NCBI GenBank assembly: GCA_026708015.1
Contig: JAPOVT010000062.1
Span: 1-41,039, forward strand
From: a bacterium
Lineage (GTDB): Bacteria; Actinomycetota; Acidimicrobiia; Acidimicrobiales; Bin134
Direction: 5' to 3'
Length of the DNA: 41,039 nt
The notes below the pieces were generated by a model, which had not been told where the DNA came from, did not search any database, and worked only from the letters and a program-made list of their open reading frames with translations. The position numbers and the translations under genes were made by a program. Below are positions 6,626 to 13,722 of the stretch, in pieces (the stretch's first letter is position 1; each line of letters opens with the position of its first letter).

Positions 6626-7231
6626 TTGGATCTCTTCGTATACGTGGTGCGCCACGATATTGGCTTTGCCCCAAACCCATTTTACGGCTACTGCACGTTA
6701 GCGACTTGTAAGCCAAAAGTGCGCAAGGCTGCAAAGTTGGACGACTGGATTGCCGGTGTTGGCTCAAAGCAGAAAAACCAAGATGGTAAATTGGTCTATG
6801 CCATGCAGGTTGAGGAAGCCATGTGTTTTGATGACTATTGGAACGATTTCCGATTTGCGCAGAAGCGTCCATTCCGGCCAGGCAGCGTAAAGCAGCGTTA
6901 TGGTGACAACATTTATCATCACAAGTCTGGAGGGAGTGGCTGGATTCAGGAGGATGGACGCCACAGCCTTGAGGACGGAAGTCCGAACTGGAGTCACGTC
7001 AAGAAGGACACCAATCCACCGAGAGTTCTTATCTCACGCAAATTCGTCTATTTTGGAAATCAGGCAATTGACCTACCAGAGCAGTTTCTGACTGAAGAAA
7101 ATCGTCGTCTATTTGTCGGTATGAGAGATTTCCATCGCAACTTTCCAAGTGAAGTGCAGGATGCCTTCATCGAATGGGTAGATGAACTGTGCGAAGACGG
7201 TGGTATAAGAGGTAAACCGCTTGACTGGTAG
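6626..7231 (+). CDS. Nmad2 (nucleotide modification associated domain 2) protein
   Basis: The 201-residue protein starts LFVYVVRHDIGFAPNPFYG, then CTLATCKPKVRKAAKLDDW and IAGVGSK, continuing to YHHKSGG and SRKFVYFGNQAIDLP. I recognise this as the Nmad2 family, defined by computational work on gene neighbourhoods of DNA-base modification; the biochemical activity is not established. The TTG at 6626 is the only usable start: the preceding in-frame codon is CAC and a TGA lies just before that, while the domain begins immediately. The gene follows the TIR_2 gene with a three-base gap, so translation probably re-initiates. Pairing Nmad2 with a TIR signal generator suggests that it recognises a modified nucleotide or base and gates the TIR (inference). 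Confidence 0.75.
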   Translation: MDLFVYVVRHDIGFAPNPFYGYCTLATCKPKVRKAAKLDDWIAGVGSKQKNQDGKLVYAMQVEEAMCFDDYWNDFRFAQKRPFRPGSVKQRYGDNIYHHKSGGSGWIQEDGRHSLEDGSPNWSHVKKDTNPPRVLISRKFVYFGNQAIDLPEQFLTEENRRLFVGMRDFHRNFPSEVQDAFIEWVDELCEDGGIRGKPLDW

Positions 7232-7265
7232 CCAAACCCAAGTCTGCGGGACTTAGATGGTTTGG
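7232..7265. terminator. Bidirectional hairpin between convergent genes at the island boundary
   Basis: CCAAACC at 7232-7238 pairs with GGTTTGG at 7259-7265, and AAGTC 7240-7244 pairs with GACTT 7250-7254 inside it. The structure begins right after the Nmad2 stop and spans the stop of the convergent membrane-protein gene. It also marks the change from AT-richer island DNA to GC-rich chromosome. No U-tract follows on either strand, so this is a candidate only. Confidence 0.4.
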
Positions 7266-7804
7266 GTGCCGTCGACGCCGAGGGCGATGGCGAGGACGAT
7301 GGCGATGCCGCCGAGGAGGCGGGCGGTGACCGAGAGCAGGGGGGTGGGGACGGCTCGGAACCAGAGCAGGGCGGCGGTGACCAATGCGGCCAGCACCACG
7401 CCGGCCATGGTGCGGAGGGTGCCGTCGTGGGCGGCGGTGGCCAGCACCACAGCGACGAGCTGGGGGGTGAACAGCACGGTCAGGGCGATGAGCGCCACTT
7501 GGGTTCCGGCCCGGGGCTCGTCGTGGACGGGGTGGTCGGGCCACACCATCCATCGGAGTCCGGCAACGGCGAAGGGCACCGCCGTGGCCAGCCGCCAGGT
7601 GCCCGTGGTCACCGACAGGCCGTCGAGGATGGGATCGGCCAGCGCAGCGATCACCCACAGCGCGCCCACCGCGGCAACCACGGCTAGCGCCACTCGGGGG
7701 CGCCACTGATCCCGGTTGGAGGGCCGCCAGGCAACGCTTAGCGCGCCTGCGGCCGGGTTGGCTGCGGCCAGCACCATCAACATCACCGGTCCGAGTCCGC
7801 TCAT
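7253..7804 (-). CDS. Hypothetical integral membrane protein
   Basis: The 183-residue protein is almost entirely hydrophobic, with about five to six membrane segments (around residues 5-25, 38-58, 67-83, 103-122, 130-147 and 158-178). I do not recognise the family; the N-terminal LAAANPAAGAL is only vaguely reminiscent of MarC/LysE-type carriers. It is the last gene of the minus-strand operon that begins near 12308. Its ATG overlaps the stop codon of a 23-codon micro-ORF (ATGA), and the sequence around its start is duplicated just upstream, so its translation may depend on that micro-ORF. A GGGAAG precedes the start as a weak ribosome-binding site. Confidence 0.65.
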   Translation of the reverse strand: MSGLGPVMLMVLAAANPAAGALSVAWRPSNRDQWRPRVALAVVAAVGALWVIAALADPILDGLSVTTGTWRLATAVPFAVAGLRWMVWPDHPVHDEPRAGTQVALIALTVLFTPQLVAVVLATAAHDGTLRTMAGVVLAALVTAALLWFRAVPTPLLSVTARLLGGIAIVLAIALGVDGTQTI

Positions 7805-7925
7805 GCCAACTTCCCTTTCGTGTCAATGGACTTTTCAATCGAATCGGTTGACGACAATCCGAGTCCGCTCATGGTCTTTCTGCTTTCATGGCTTGTTTCC
7901 TCCCAAATCGAATCGGTAATCAGCC
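7790..7925. repeat. Imperfect ~68-bp tandem duplication around a gene start
   Basis: TCCGAGTCCGCTCATG occurs at 7790-7805 and again at 7858-7873, 68 bases apart; AATCGAATCGGT occurs at 7837-7848 and 7906-7917, 69 bases apart. The two ~68-base units share their ends but differ in the middle. On the minus strand this duplicates the first codons (MSGLG) of the membrane-protein gene and so creates the upstream micro-ORF. Confidence 0.6.
7801..7872 (-). CDS. 23-codon leader micro-ORF overlapping the downstream start (ATGA)
   Basis: ATG 7872-7870 opens a 23-codon frame starting MSGLGLSSTD and ending GKLA, with TGA at 7803-7801 sharing bases with the ATG of the next gene (7804). Its first five codons copy those of that gene because of the local duplication. 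It begins 13 bases after the stop of the toroid-protein gene. Overlapping ATGA junctions join the neighbouring genes of this operon as well, so the micro-ORF keeps the chain of translational coupling intact. Whether the peptide itself matters is unknown. Confidence 0.4.
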   Translation of the reverse strand: MSGLGLSSTDSIEKSIDTKGKLA

Positions 7926-9070
7926 ATCAGCAGGCCGGAGATGGCGTGCTGCTGGTCGTCCACCCGTGTTTGATCGTCGTAGTACCAAGCGCCGTCGGTT
8001 TCTTGGGCTTCGGCCAAGCGGGCCGCGCCGCACTCCAGCCGATCCCGCAGCGGGGCGTCGGCGAGGCGGGGCTCGTTGAGCCACAGCCACTCCAGGGCGC
8101 CCAGCCCCTCCAGGATGGTCCCGTAGCCGCCGCCGCGGGGCATGGGCAGATGGGATATCTTGGCCACGCCCTCCCGCTGGGCGTCCCAGCGGATCATCTG
8201 GCCGAATCGCCCGGCCAAGCGCTCGGCGTAAGCCAGGTGGTGGTCTTCCAAGCCCCACTCGGCCGTCTCGCCCAAGGTGTAGGCCGCCCACTGGTCGGGC
8301 CATGGCGGGGGCCATAGCTCCTCCATCTCATCCCGCTCGGTGGCGAGATAGTCCATGATGGCCCACACCGGGGTGTCCCAACCCTCGCCGGGGAAGGTCT
8401 CGTGCAGCAGGGCCAAACCCCAGGCAGCCTCGCCAGTGGCGAAGCGAGACCTGATCTCAGGGGTCGGAGCTCCTGTTTTGGGGTCCCAGAAGTTGAGCAT
8501 TCCGCCGTCGGGCAACTGCTGGCCTACCAGGAACCGGCCCAGCGCACGCATCTCGTCGTCGTAGCTTGAATCATCGGTGAGGATGCGCCGATGGGCCAGC
8601 GACACCAGCGTCAGAGCGGCCGTTCCCGTTTTCACCGGACCTCGGGGCGACAGCGCCGGTCCCATGCCTCCGTTGCCGGTGTCCACCGCCCGCTCCAGCA
8701 GGTAGTTCATGCCCCGGTCGGCGGCTTCCACCACCTGGTGGTTGCTGCCCTGCTGCACGATGGCCAGCTGGTAGAGCGACATGGTGCCCCCGGCGTGGCG
8801 GACCAGGTTGTACCCCGGTTTAGCGGACTCGATTCGGCGGTCGTACTCGTACAGATACCGCCCGCTGGACTCCTGGGTGCGGACCATCCAGTCGGCCCCG
8901 GCGTCGATAGATGCTTGTCCGTCGCCGGGGGAATAGACCGGGCACACCTCGGGCGCGGCCAGCGTCACTCGCAGCAGCGCCGCCATAACCACCCACACCA
9001 CCGCCCAGGCGATAAGCCGGCGGGTGGCCCTACTGGACGGCAGCCGACGCAGTGACGATAAAGCGCTCAT
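7886..9070 (-). CDS. Membrane-anchored alpha/alpha-toroid (prenyltransferase/squalene-cyclase-like fold) protein
   Basis: The 394-residue protein has one N-terminal membrane segment (~19-38) followed by an extracytoplasmic helical domain. Repeated toroid signatures are visible: VGQQLPDGGMLNFWD and AQETDGAWYYDDQ (a QxxDGxW-type QW motif), plus GWDTPVWAIMDYLATE and GGYGTILEGLGALEW. These fit the alpha/alpha-barrel superfamily shared by terpene cyclases, prenyltransferase beta subunits and some polysaccharide lyases. The DxDD motif of terpene cyclases is not obvious, so no reaction can be named. ATG 9070 is chosen because the upstream HTTM gene ends in an ATGA overlap there; the longer open frame to 9658 is antisense-type extension through the HTTM gene. 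Co-transcription with HTTM and a DsbA-like protein suggests an envelope process. Confidence 0.65.
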   Translation of the reverse strand: MSALSSLRRLPSSRATRRLIAWAVVWVVMAALLRVTLAAPEVCPVYSPGDGQASIDAGADWMVRTQESSGRYLYEYDRRIESAKPGYNLVRHAGGTMSLYQLAIVQQGSNHQVVEAADRGMNYLLERAVDTGNGGMGPALSPRGPVKTGTAALTLVSLAHRRILTDDSSYDDEMRALGRFLVGQQLPDGGMLNFWDPKTGAPTPEIRSRFATGEAAWGLALLHETFPGEGWDTPVWAIMDYLATERDEMEELWPPPWPDQWAAYTLGETAEWGLEDHHLAYAERLAGRFGQMIRWDAQREGVAKISHLPMPRGGGYGTILEGLGALEWLWLNEPRLADAPLRDRLECGAARLAEAQETDGAWYYDDQTRVDDQQHAISGLLMADYRFDLGGNKP

Positions 9071-10146
9071 GGGTACCGCCAGAACCGGGAGAACAGGAAG
9101 GTGGCCGGCAGCCGGGTCCGCACGAACTGGCGGGTCTCTCGCCCTTCCAGCACGGTGCCGTCGCGATTCACCATGCGCCACGATGCCCCCGGCACCACGG
9201 TGATGTCGAACCGGGCCGTCCAGTCGAACCACCAAACCCAGCGGCTCGGAGTAACCAAGGTGCGGTCGCGTGTGGAAGGGGTGGTCCAGATGGCCAGGGC
9301 CCCGATGGCGATCACGCTGAACACCTCCACTTGGGCGCTCACCTCGATGCCCACGTGAAAGGCCACTGCCACCCACACCGCGGCCAGCCGGGTGCGGCGG
9401 AACCAAATCCCGAAAGCGATGATCAGCTCGGTGGCCACCGCCACCGGCGATAGCACCCACTGGAAGGCCCGGGCGGTCAGCACTTCGAGGATGGGGTCGC
9501 TCAGCGTGTCCCCCAGCACCTCCCGGGCATCGTCTTGGTAGCGCAAGATGCGGTCGTGCATCACCCGTCCGCCCACCCAGTCGAGATCGATCAGCTTGGA
9601 GAACCCCGAGGCGAAGTAGATGGCGGCGGCCTCGAACCGAAGCAGCCACACCGGCCATAAAAGCGCTCGATCATCAGGGGGCGGCCGGCGGCGGGCATCC
9701 AGCGACAGCACCCGACCGTTGTCGCACAGCGCCACCCCGGCCAACAGGATGATGAGAAAGGCCCGGTTGTGGCGGAAGTGGGTCTCCGACAAGAAGAAGT
9801 TGTAGGCCACCACCGCCAACGTCACCCAGGTGGCGGTTCGGGACCACAGGCCCACGGTCATCAGCACCGCAGCGGCCACGCCGACCCACAGCAGCGCCAC
9901 GTACAGCCCGGCGGGGGCATTGGGTACCCACGGCCACCACTTCTGCTGGAAAACGTCGAGGTAGGTGGTGCCGTCGAGGGCGTCGGCTAGAAACGGACGC
10001 AAGTGCCAGATGACCGACGGACCCAACACGATGCGCACGATGGCCACGGATCGCACGCTGGCCGGCTGGTCGAATACCTCGTCCAGCCACCGCCGGCACC
10101 TCGCCCGCCAATCGGCGGTCGTCGAAACAGGGGCCGTGGCCGTCAT
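9067..10146 (-). CDS. HTTM-domain (vitamin K-dependent carboxylase-like) membrane protein
   Basis: The 359-residue protein carries the HTTM pattern: SVRSVAIVRIVLGPSVIWH near the N-terminus, a cluster of membrane helices (~70-150), the conserved ETHFRHNRAFLIILLAGVAL and FEAAAIYFASGFSKLIDLDW, then more helices to ~285 and a soluble tail. HTTM proteins are distant relatives of vitamin K-dependent gamma-glutamyl carboxylase; most bacterial members have no known substrate. Both ends overlap neighbours by ATGA (start with the 164-residue gene at 10146/10143, stop with the toroid gene at 9070/9067). Association with a small anchored partner of this kind is something I recall for other actinobacterial HTTM genes. 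Confidence 0.8.
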   Translation of the reverse strand: MTATAPVSTTADWRARCRRWLDEVFDQPASVRSVAIVRIVLGPSVIWHLRPFLADALDGTTYLDVFQQKWWPWVPNAPAGLYVALLWVGVAAAVLMTVGLWSRTATWVTLAVVAYNFFLSETHFRHNRAFLIILLAGVALCDNGRVLSLDARRRPPPDDRALLWPVWLLRFEAAAIYFASGFSKLIDLDWVGGRVMHDRILRYQDDAREVLGDTLSDPILEVLTARAFQWVLSPVAVATELIIAFGIWFRRTRLAAVWVAVAFHVGIEVSAQVEVFSVIAIGALAIWTTPSTRDRTLVTPSRWVWWFDWTARFDITVVPGASWRMVNRDGTVLEGRETRQFVRTRLPATFLFSRFWRYP

Positions 10147-10637
10147 GGGCCGCTCAACTCCCGGTCGTGGCTGCGGATCACCGTGACATAGGGGCCGCGG
10201 GCGTTGCGGAAGTAGGTGACGGTGGCCTCGAGATAGAGGGTCTCAGTGTCGTTGGGGGTGTTGTCGGCCATCCAGTCCAGGGCATGGTCCAAGTAGTCCA
10301 CCACTGCGTCCACCCCGGAAAAGGCGTGGCGCTGGCGCCATGGCCCTTGCAATGCCCGCCAGCCGATCAGATCGTCCCAGTCGTAGCCCTCCCAGCGCCC
10401 GTAGGGAACGTCCAACCGCTCGCCGTCGGGCAGCACCCGCACTAGTTCCACCGCATAGGTGCTCGACTCGTTGAACGGCTGGAAGGCGAAGTAGTTGTGC
10501 GGGTCCCGGTAGCCGTTGGCCACCAGCCCCAATTGCACCACCACGATGGCGGCCGCAAACCACCGCGCACCCCGCTGGCGCCACAGGGGTCGGGGCGGCG
10601 CGGTCGCTTCTAGGTCAGCGTCAGCCGCCGCTGCCAT
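10143..10637 (-). CDS. Small membrane-anchored protein, partner of HTTM protein
   Basis: The 164-residue protein has a cytoplasmic N-terminus, one membrane segment (~33-50, FAAAIVVVQLGLVANGY) and an outer domain with HNYFAFQPFNESSTY and YLDHALDWMADNTPND. I do not know a named family. The start at 10637 lies inside the 3' end of the upstream DsbA-like gene (17-base overlap), and the stop forms ATGA with HTTM. The longer open frame to 10724 is a shadow of the upstream gene. Its constant position beside HTTM argues for a subunit role (inference). Confidence 0.65.
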   Translation of the reverse strand: MAAAADADLEATAPPRPLWRQRGARWFAAAIVVVQLGLVANGYRDPHNYFAFQPFNESSTYAVELVRVLPDGERLDVPYGRWEGYDWDDLIGWRALQGPWRQRHAFSGVDAVVDYLDHALDWMADNTPNDTETLYLEATVTYFRNARGPYVTVIRSHDRELSGP

Positions 10638-11262
10638 ACCTCTGCTTGTAGGCCTCCAGATCAGGCGGTAGGCGGTCGCGCTTGAGTTCGGCGAAGTTGT
10701 CGTAGGCGGTGAGCCACCGCACATGGCGCCACAGCTCCACTGCTTCTTCGGTGGTCGCCGCCGGGTTGGAGATCACCGGGCCGAACAGGGCCGGGCCTTG
10801 TCCGCCATCTAGACGAATAGTGGGGACCCCGAAGCTGCGGGTTTCGTCGCGCAAGATGGTGTGCTCGGACTTCAACGTCTCCCAGGTGCTGTCGTCGGCC
10901 AGGGCGTCGTCCACCAAGCTGGCGTCGAAGCCGGCATCCACCGCAGCGGCTCGGATGGTGTCGAGTTCGTCCACCGACTCCACCAAATCGAACGCCCGGT
11001 GGCCGATGGCCTGGTAGTAGGCGCCGATGCCGTCGTTGCCGCCCACCTCGCGGGCCTTCACCGCGGTACGCAGCGAGCGCACCCCCACCCCTCGGTCGGG
11101 GTCGAACTCGTCCATGGGCTTGTCGAAGTTGACGATGGCCAACGAGAACAGGCCCCAGGTGACGCTCACCTCACCGGCGTCTTCAATCTGACGAACCCAA
11201 CGGGCCGTCTGCCAGCACCATGGTCAAAGTGGGTCGAAGTAGAACGTGATCGGCTCAGTCAT
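10621..11262 (-). CDS. Candidate selenoprotein: Rv2466c-like (mycothiol-dependent nitroreductase type) DsbA-fold protein with UPWC active site
   Basis: From ATG 11262 the frame reads MTEPITFYFDPL, then TGA (11226-11224), then PWCWQTARWV, and stays open to the stop at 10621. The family motif at this place in Rv2466c is FDPLCPWCW, so the TGA replaces exactly the first catalytic cysteine of CPWC. With the TGA read as selenocysteine (residue 13) the protein has 213 residues, close to the ~207 of Rv2466c, and the downstream FGVPTIRLDG and ALFGPVIS segments match the fold. A hairpin starting 14 bases after the TGA has a 3-base GTT loop 23 bases from it, which fits my memory of bacterial SECIS rules. 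Members of this family reduce substrates with mycothiol. A conventional start would be ATG 11169, giving 182 residues without the active site. The alternative is a nonsense mutation TGC to TGA. The gene lies 23 bases after an F420-type oxidoreductase on the same strand. Confidence 0.75.
11190..11209 (-). promoter_or_regulatory. SECIS-like hairpin downstream of the in-frame TGA
   Basis: On the minus strand GACG (11209-11206) pairs with CGTC (11193-11190) and GCCC (11205-11202) pairs with GGGT (11198-11195, one G-U pair). There is one bulged U at 11194 and a GTT loop at 11201-11199. The loop starts with G and lies 23 bases after the TGA. Bacterial SECIS elements have a small G-containing apical loop, a short upper stem and about 16-37 bases spacing from the UGA (from memory). 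The stem is coding sequence as well, as expected in bacteria. Confidence 0.6.
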
Positions 11263-11285
11263 GGGGTCATTATTCCAGTCTTCGG

Positions 11286-12308
11286 CTAGCCGAGGATGAC
11301 CTCGGCGATGGTACGGAGTTCGTCGGCGGATCGGGCACCCACGTTGATGCCAGTCACCGGGCTCTCCTCCCAGGCCGCCAGCCGGTCGCGGATCCGCTCC
11401 GGCGACCCCACCAGAGAGATCTCGTCGGCGAACTGGTCGGGCACCGCGGTGATGGCCTCCTCCCGGCGGCCCTCGAAAAACAGGTCTTGGATGTGGTAGG
11501 CCTCCTCCTCGAACCCCATCCGGGCCATGAGCTTGGTGTGGTAGTTCTGGCCCTTGGCCCCCATGCCCCCGATGTAGAAGCCCAGCGAGGCCTTGGTTGG
11601 AAACAGCGCCTCGGCCAGTTCTTCGTCGGAGTCGCCGGTGACCTTGATCGTGGTGTGAACGGTGATCTCAAAGTCATCTGAACGTCCGGCGATCGACTCG
11701 GCGTATACCTCGGGACGGAACGGGGAGTAGTACAGCGGCAGCCAGCCGTCGGCGATCTCCACGGTCTGGGCGATGTTCTTGGGACCCTCAGCGCCGATGA
11801 ATATGGGGATGTCGGCCCGGGGGGGATGGGTCATGATTTTGAGCGGCTTGCCCAGGCCAGTATCGCCCTCGCCCCGGTAGGGGTGGTTGTAGTAGTCGCC
11901 CTCGAAGGTCAGGTAGCCGTCGCGGGCGAACACCCGCCGCAGGATCTCCACATACTCCCGGGTACGGGCCAGGGGGCGGTTGCCGGGCTGGCCGTACCAT
12001 CCCTCCACCACTTGAGGGCCGGACACGCCCAAGCCCAGGATGAGCCGTTGATTGGACAGGTGGTCGGCGGTCACCGCGTGCATGGCTGTAGCGGTGGGGG
12101 TGCGGGCGGCCAGCTGCACGATTCCGGTGCCCAGGCGGATGCGCTCAGTGTGGGCGGCCAACCACACCAGGGGTGAAAATGCGTCGGAGCCCCACGACTC
12201 CGCCGTCCACACCGAGTCGTAGCCCAGCCGCTCTGCCTCTTGGGTGAGCGGCACGAACCCCTCGGGCATCCCGCGGCTCCAATATCCCCAGACCAGTCCG
12301 AGATTCAT
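11286..12308 (-). CDS. LLM-class F420-dependent oxidoreductase
   Basis: The 340-residue TIM-barrel protein has the luciferase-like N-terminus [39 protein letters not shown], then [17 protein letters not shown] and [20 protein letters not shown]-terminal [18 protein letters not shown] segment is typical of LLM oxidoreductases that use coenzyme F420 in actinobacteria. Substrate cannot be read from sequence. It is the first gene of the minus-strand operon, 23 bases before the candidate selenoprotein; both are predicted redox enzymes tied to actinobacterial cofactors (F420, mycothiol). Full length for the family. Confidence 0.88.
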   Translation of the reverse strand: MNLGLVWGYWSRGMPEGFVPLTQEAERLGYDSVWTAESWGSDAFSPLVWLAAHTERIRLGTGIVQLAARTPTATAMHAVTADHLSNQRLILGLGVSGPQVVEGWYGQPGNRPLARTREYVEILRRVFARDGYLTFEGDYYNHPYRGEGDTGLGKPLKIMTHPPRADIPIFIGAEGPKNIAQTVEIADGWLPLYYSPFRPEVYAESIAGRSDDFEITVHTTIKVTGDSDEELAEALFPTKASLGFYIGGMGAKGQNYHTKLMARMGFEEEAYHIQDLFFEGRREEAITAVPDQFADEISLVGSPERIRDRLAAWEESPVTGINVGARSADELRTIAEVILG

Positions 12309-12376
12309 GGCGGCGACCCTATCCCGACCGACTTCAGAGATCGTTGTCGAGATCAGGGGCGACTGCGCCTATCCGC

Positions 12377-12407
12377 TTGCCGGTGGCGGTGGCCGGGCCG
12401 GTAACAT
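12377..12407 (+). promoter_or_regulatory. Candidate promoter for rpmB with leaderless start
   Basis: A -10-like TAACAT lies at 12402-12407 with a TTGCCG -35-like hexamer at 12377-12382 (19-base spacing). The predicted transcription start falls at or just before the rpmB ATG at 12416, and no ribosome-binding site precedes that ATG. A leaderless message, common in actinobacteria, is therefore likely. Confidence 0.4.
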
Positions 12408-12415
12408 GGTTCCCT

Positions 12416-12652
12416 ATGTCCAAGGTCTGCCAGGTGACCGGTCGTCGCCCGTCGTTCGGCAATAACGTGTCCCACTCGCACCGCAAGACGCGGCGCCGGT
12501 GGAACCCGAACGTCCACAAGCACCGCTTCTGGGTGCCGTCGGAGAAGCGGTGGATCACCCTCAATGTGTCGGCCAAAGGTCTCAAAACCATCAACAAGCA
12601 CGGCATCGACAAAGTGGTGGCCCAGATGCGCCAGCGCGGGGAGAAGTTCTGA
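12416..12652 (+). CDS. rpmB: 50S ribosomal protein bL28
   Basis: The 78-residue protein [20 protein letters not shown], followed by [18 protein letters not shown] and [15 protein letters not shown], matches bL28 along its whole length. It has a single cysteine rather than the paired cysteines of zinc-binding forms, so it is of the E. coli-like zinc-independent type. It binds 23S rRNA near the exit-site region of the large subunit. It heads an rpmB-rpmG-HD gene cluster; the rpmB-rpmG order is the same as in E. coli. Confidence 0.97.
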   Translation: MSKVCQVTGRRPSFGNNVSHSHRKTRRRWNPNVHKHRFWVPSEKRWITLNVSAKGLKTINKHGIDKVVAQMRQRGEKF

Positions 12653-12716
12653 TTGCGATGGCTATCCAAAGAAGCGGCCAATCGCCAGAGTCGAATCCAG
12701 AGAGAGTCTGATTTCC

Positions 12717-12878
12717 ATGGCTAGCGACAAGCGTCCCATCATCAAGCTGAAGTCCACGGCGGGAACCGGCTACACCTACGTGACCACCAAGAACCGGATC
12801 AACGATCGAGAGCGGATCGAGCTCAAGAAGTACGACCCGGTGGCCCGCAAGCATGTGGTGTTCAAGGAGGAGCGGTAG
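12717..12878 (+). CDS. rpmG: 50S ribosomal protein bL33
   Basis: The 53-residue protein [20 protein letters not shown] ... [20 protein letters not shown] ... KHVVFKEER is a complete bL33. It lacks both CxxC knuckles, so it is the zinc-independent form. ATG 12717 gives the normal length; the open frame back to 12564 runs through rpmB in another frame. The last codons (AAGGAGG, 12864-12870) also provide a strong ribosome-binding site for the next gene. Confidence 0.97.
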   Translation: MASDKRPIIKLKSTAGTGYTYVTTKNRINDRERIELKKYDPVARKHVVFKEER

Positions 12879-13654
12879 CCACCACCGTCGACGAGCGCAG
12901 GGAGCTCCTGACAGCCGCGCTGCTGGCCGAGGACCCTACCCCGCCGCTGTGGCATCTGGTTGACTCCGGCCTCGCCGACGAGATCGTCCCCGAACTGCCC
13001 GCGCTCCGCCTGGAGCAAGACCCGATCCACCGCCACAAAGACGTGTTGGCCCACACCATCGCGGTGGTGGCCAAGACCCGCGCTGATCTGGTTTTGCGGT
13101 TGGCCACGCTGTTCCACGACGTGGGCAAGCCCCGCACCCGCTCTTATGAGCGGGGAACGGTCACCTTCTACCACCACGAGGCGGTGGGGGCTCGTATGAC
13201 CCGCAAGCGGCTCACCGAGCTGGGCTACCCCGAACAGGTGGTGGACGACGTGAGCGAGCTGGTGCGGCTGTCGGGCCGGTTCAAGGGATACGCCGATGGC
13301 TGGAGCGATGCCGCGGTGCGCCGCTACGCCCGAGAGGCCGGCCCCCTGCTGGGCTACTTGAACGAGCTGGTGAGAGCCGACTGCACCACCCGCAACCGCC
13401 AGAAGGCCGCCGATCTCCAGCACCATGTCGACGATCTCGAAGCCCGGATTGCCCGACTGGCCGAAGAGGGGCGCCGAGAGGCCGAGCGGCCCTTGATCGA
13501 CGGCAACGAGGTGATGGAGCGCTATGGAATCGGCCCCGGCCCCGAGGTGGGCGCGGCGCTGAAGTTCCTCTTGGAGATGAAGCGGTCCGAACCCGACCTG
13601 GACCGGCCCGCAACCGAGGCCCGACTCGACGCTTGGTGGGCTGAGAACCGCTAA
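12875..13654 (+). CDS. HD-domain protein equal to the C-terminal half of an actinobacterial CCA-adding enzyme; start codon unclear
   Basis: The frame downstream of rpmG reads [20 protein letters not shown], then [38 protein letters not shown] and [18 protein letters not shown]. These match the HD and C-terminal tRNA-binding parts of actinobacterial CCA tRNA nucleotidyltransferases. The N-terminal nucleotidyltransferase head is absent, so it cannot add CCA; it may be a free phosphohydrolase or tRNA-end repair partner. There is no ATG/GTG/TTG between the rpmG stop and GTG 13043, which would remove the conserved HRHKD stretch. AAGGAGG at 12864-12870 sits four bases before GTA 12875, overlapping the rpmG stop, so initiation at GTA or another near-cognate codon is my best guess. 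About 259 residues from there, 203 from 13043. Confidence 0.72.
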   Translation, partial: VATTVDERRELLTAALLAEDPTPPLWHLVDSGLADEIVPELPALRLEQDPIHRHKDVLAHTIAVVAKTRADLVLRLATLFHDVGKPRTRSYERGTVTFYHHEAVGARMTRKRLTELGYPEQVVDDVSELVRLSGRFKGYADGWSDAAVRRYAREAGPLLGYLNELVRADCTTRNRQKAADLQHHVDDLEARIARLAEEGRREAERPLIDGNEVMERYGIGPGPEVGAALKFLLEMKRSEPDLDRPATEARLDAWWAENR

Positions 13655-13722
13655 ATCCCCTGGTCAGGCGGTGACATAAAAGTAGGCGGTGGTCGGGCTA
13701 GCCTCCGATTGGGAGTTGTCAA

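Noticed and set aside
12377..12416. A zinc-repressor (Zur) site controlling zinc-independent L28/L33
   Set aside because: Both proteins are zinc-free forms, but no palindromic AT-rich Zur-like box is visible; the E. coli-type rpmB-rpmG pair does not require it.
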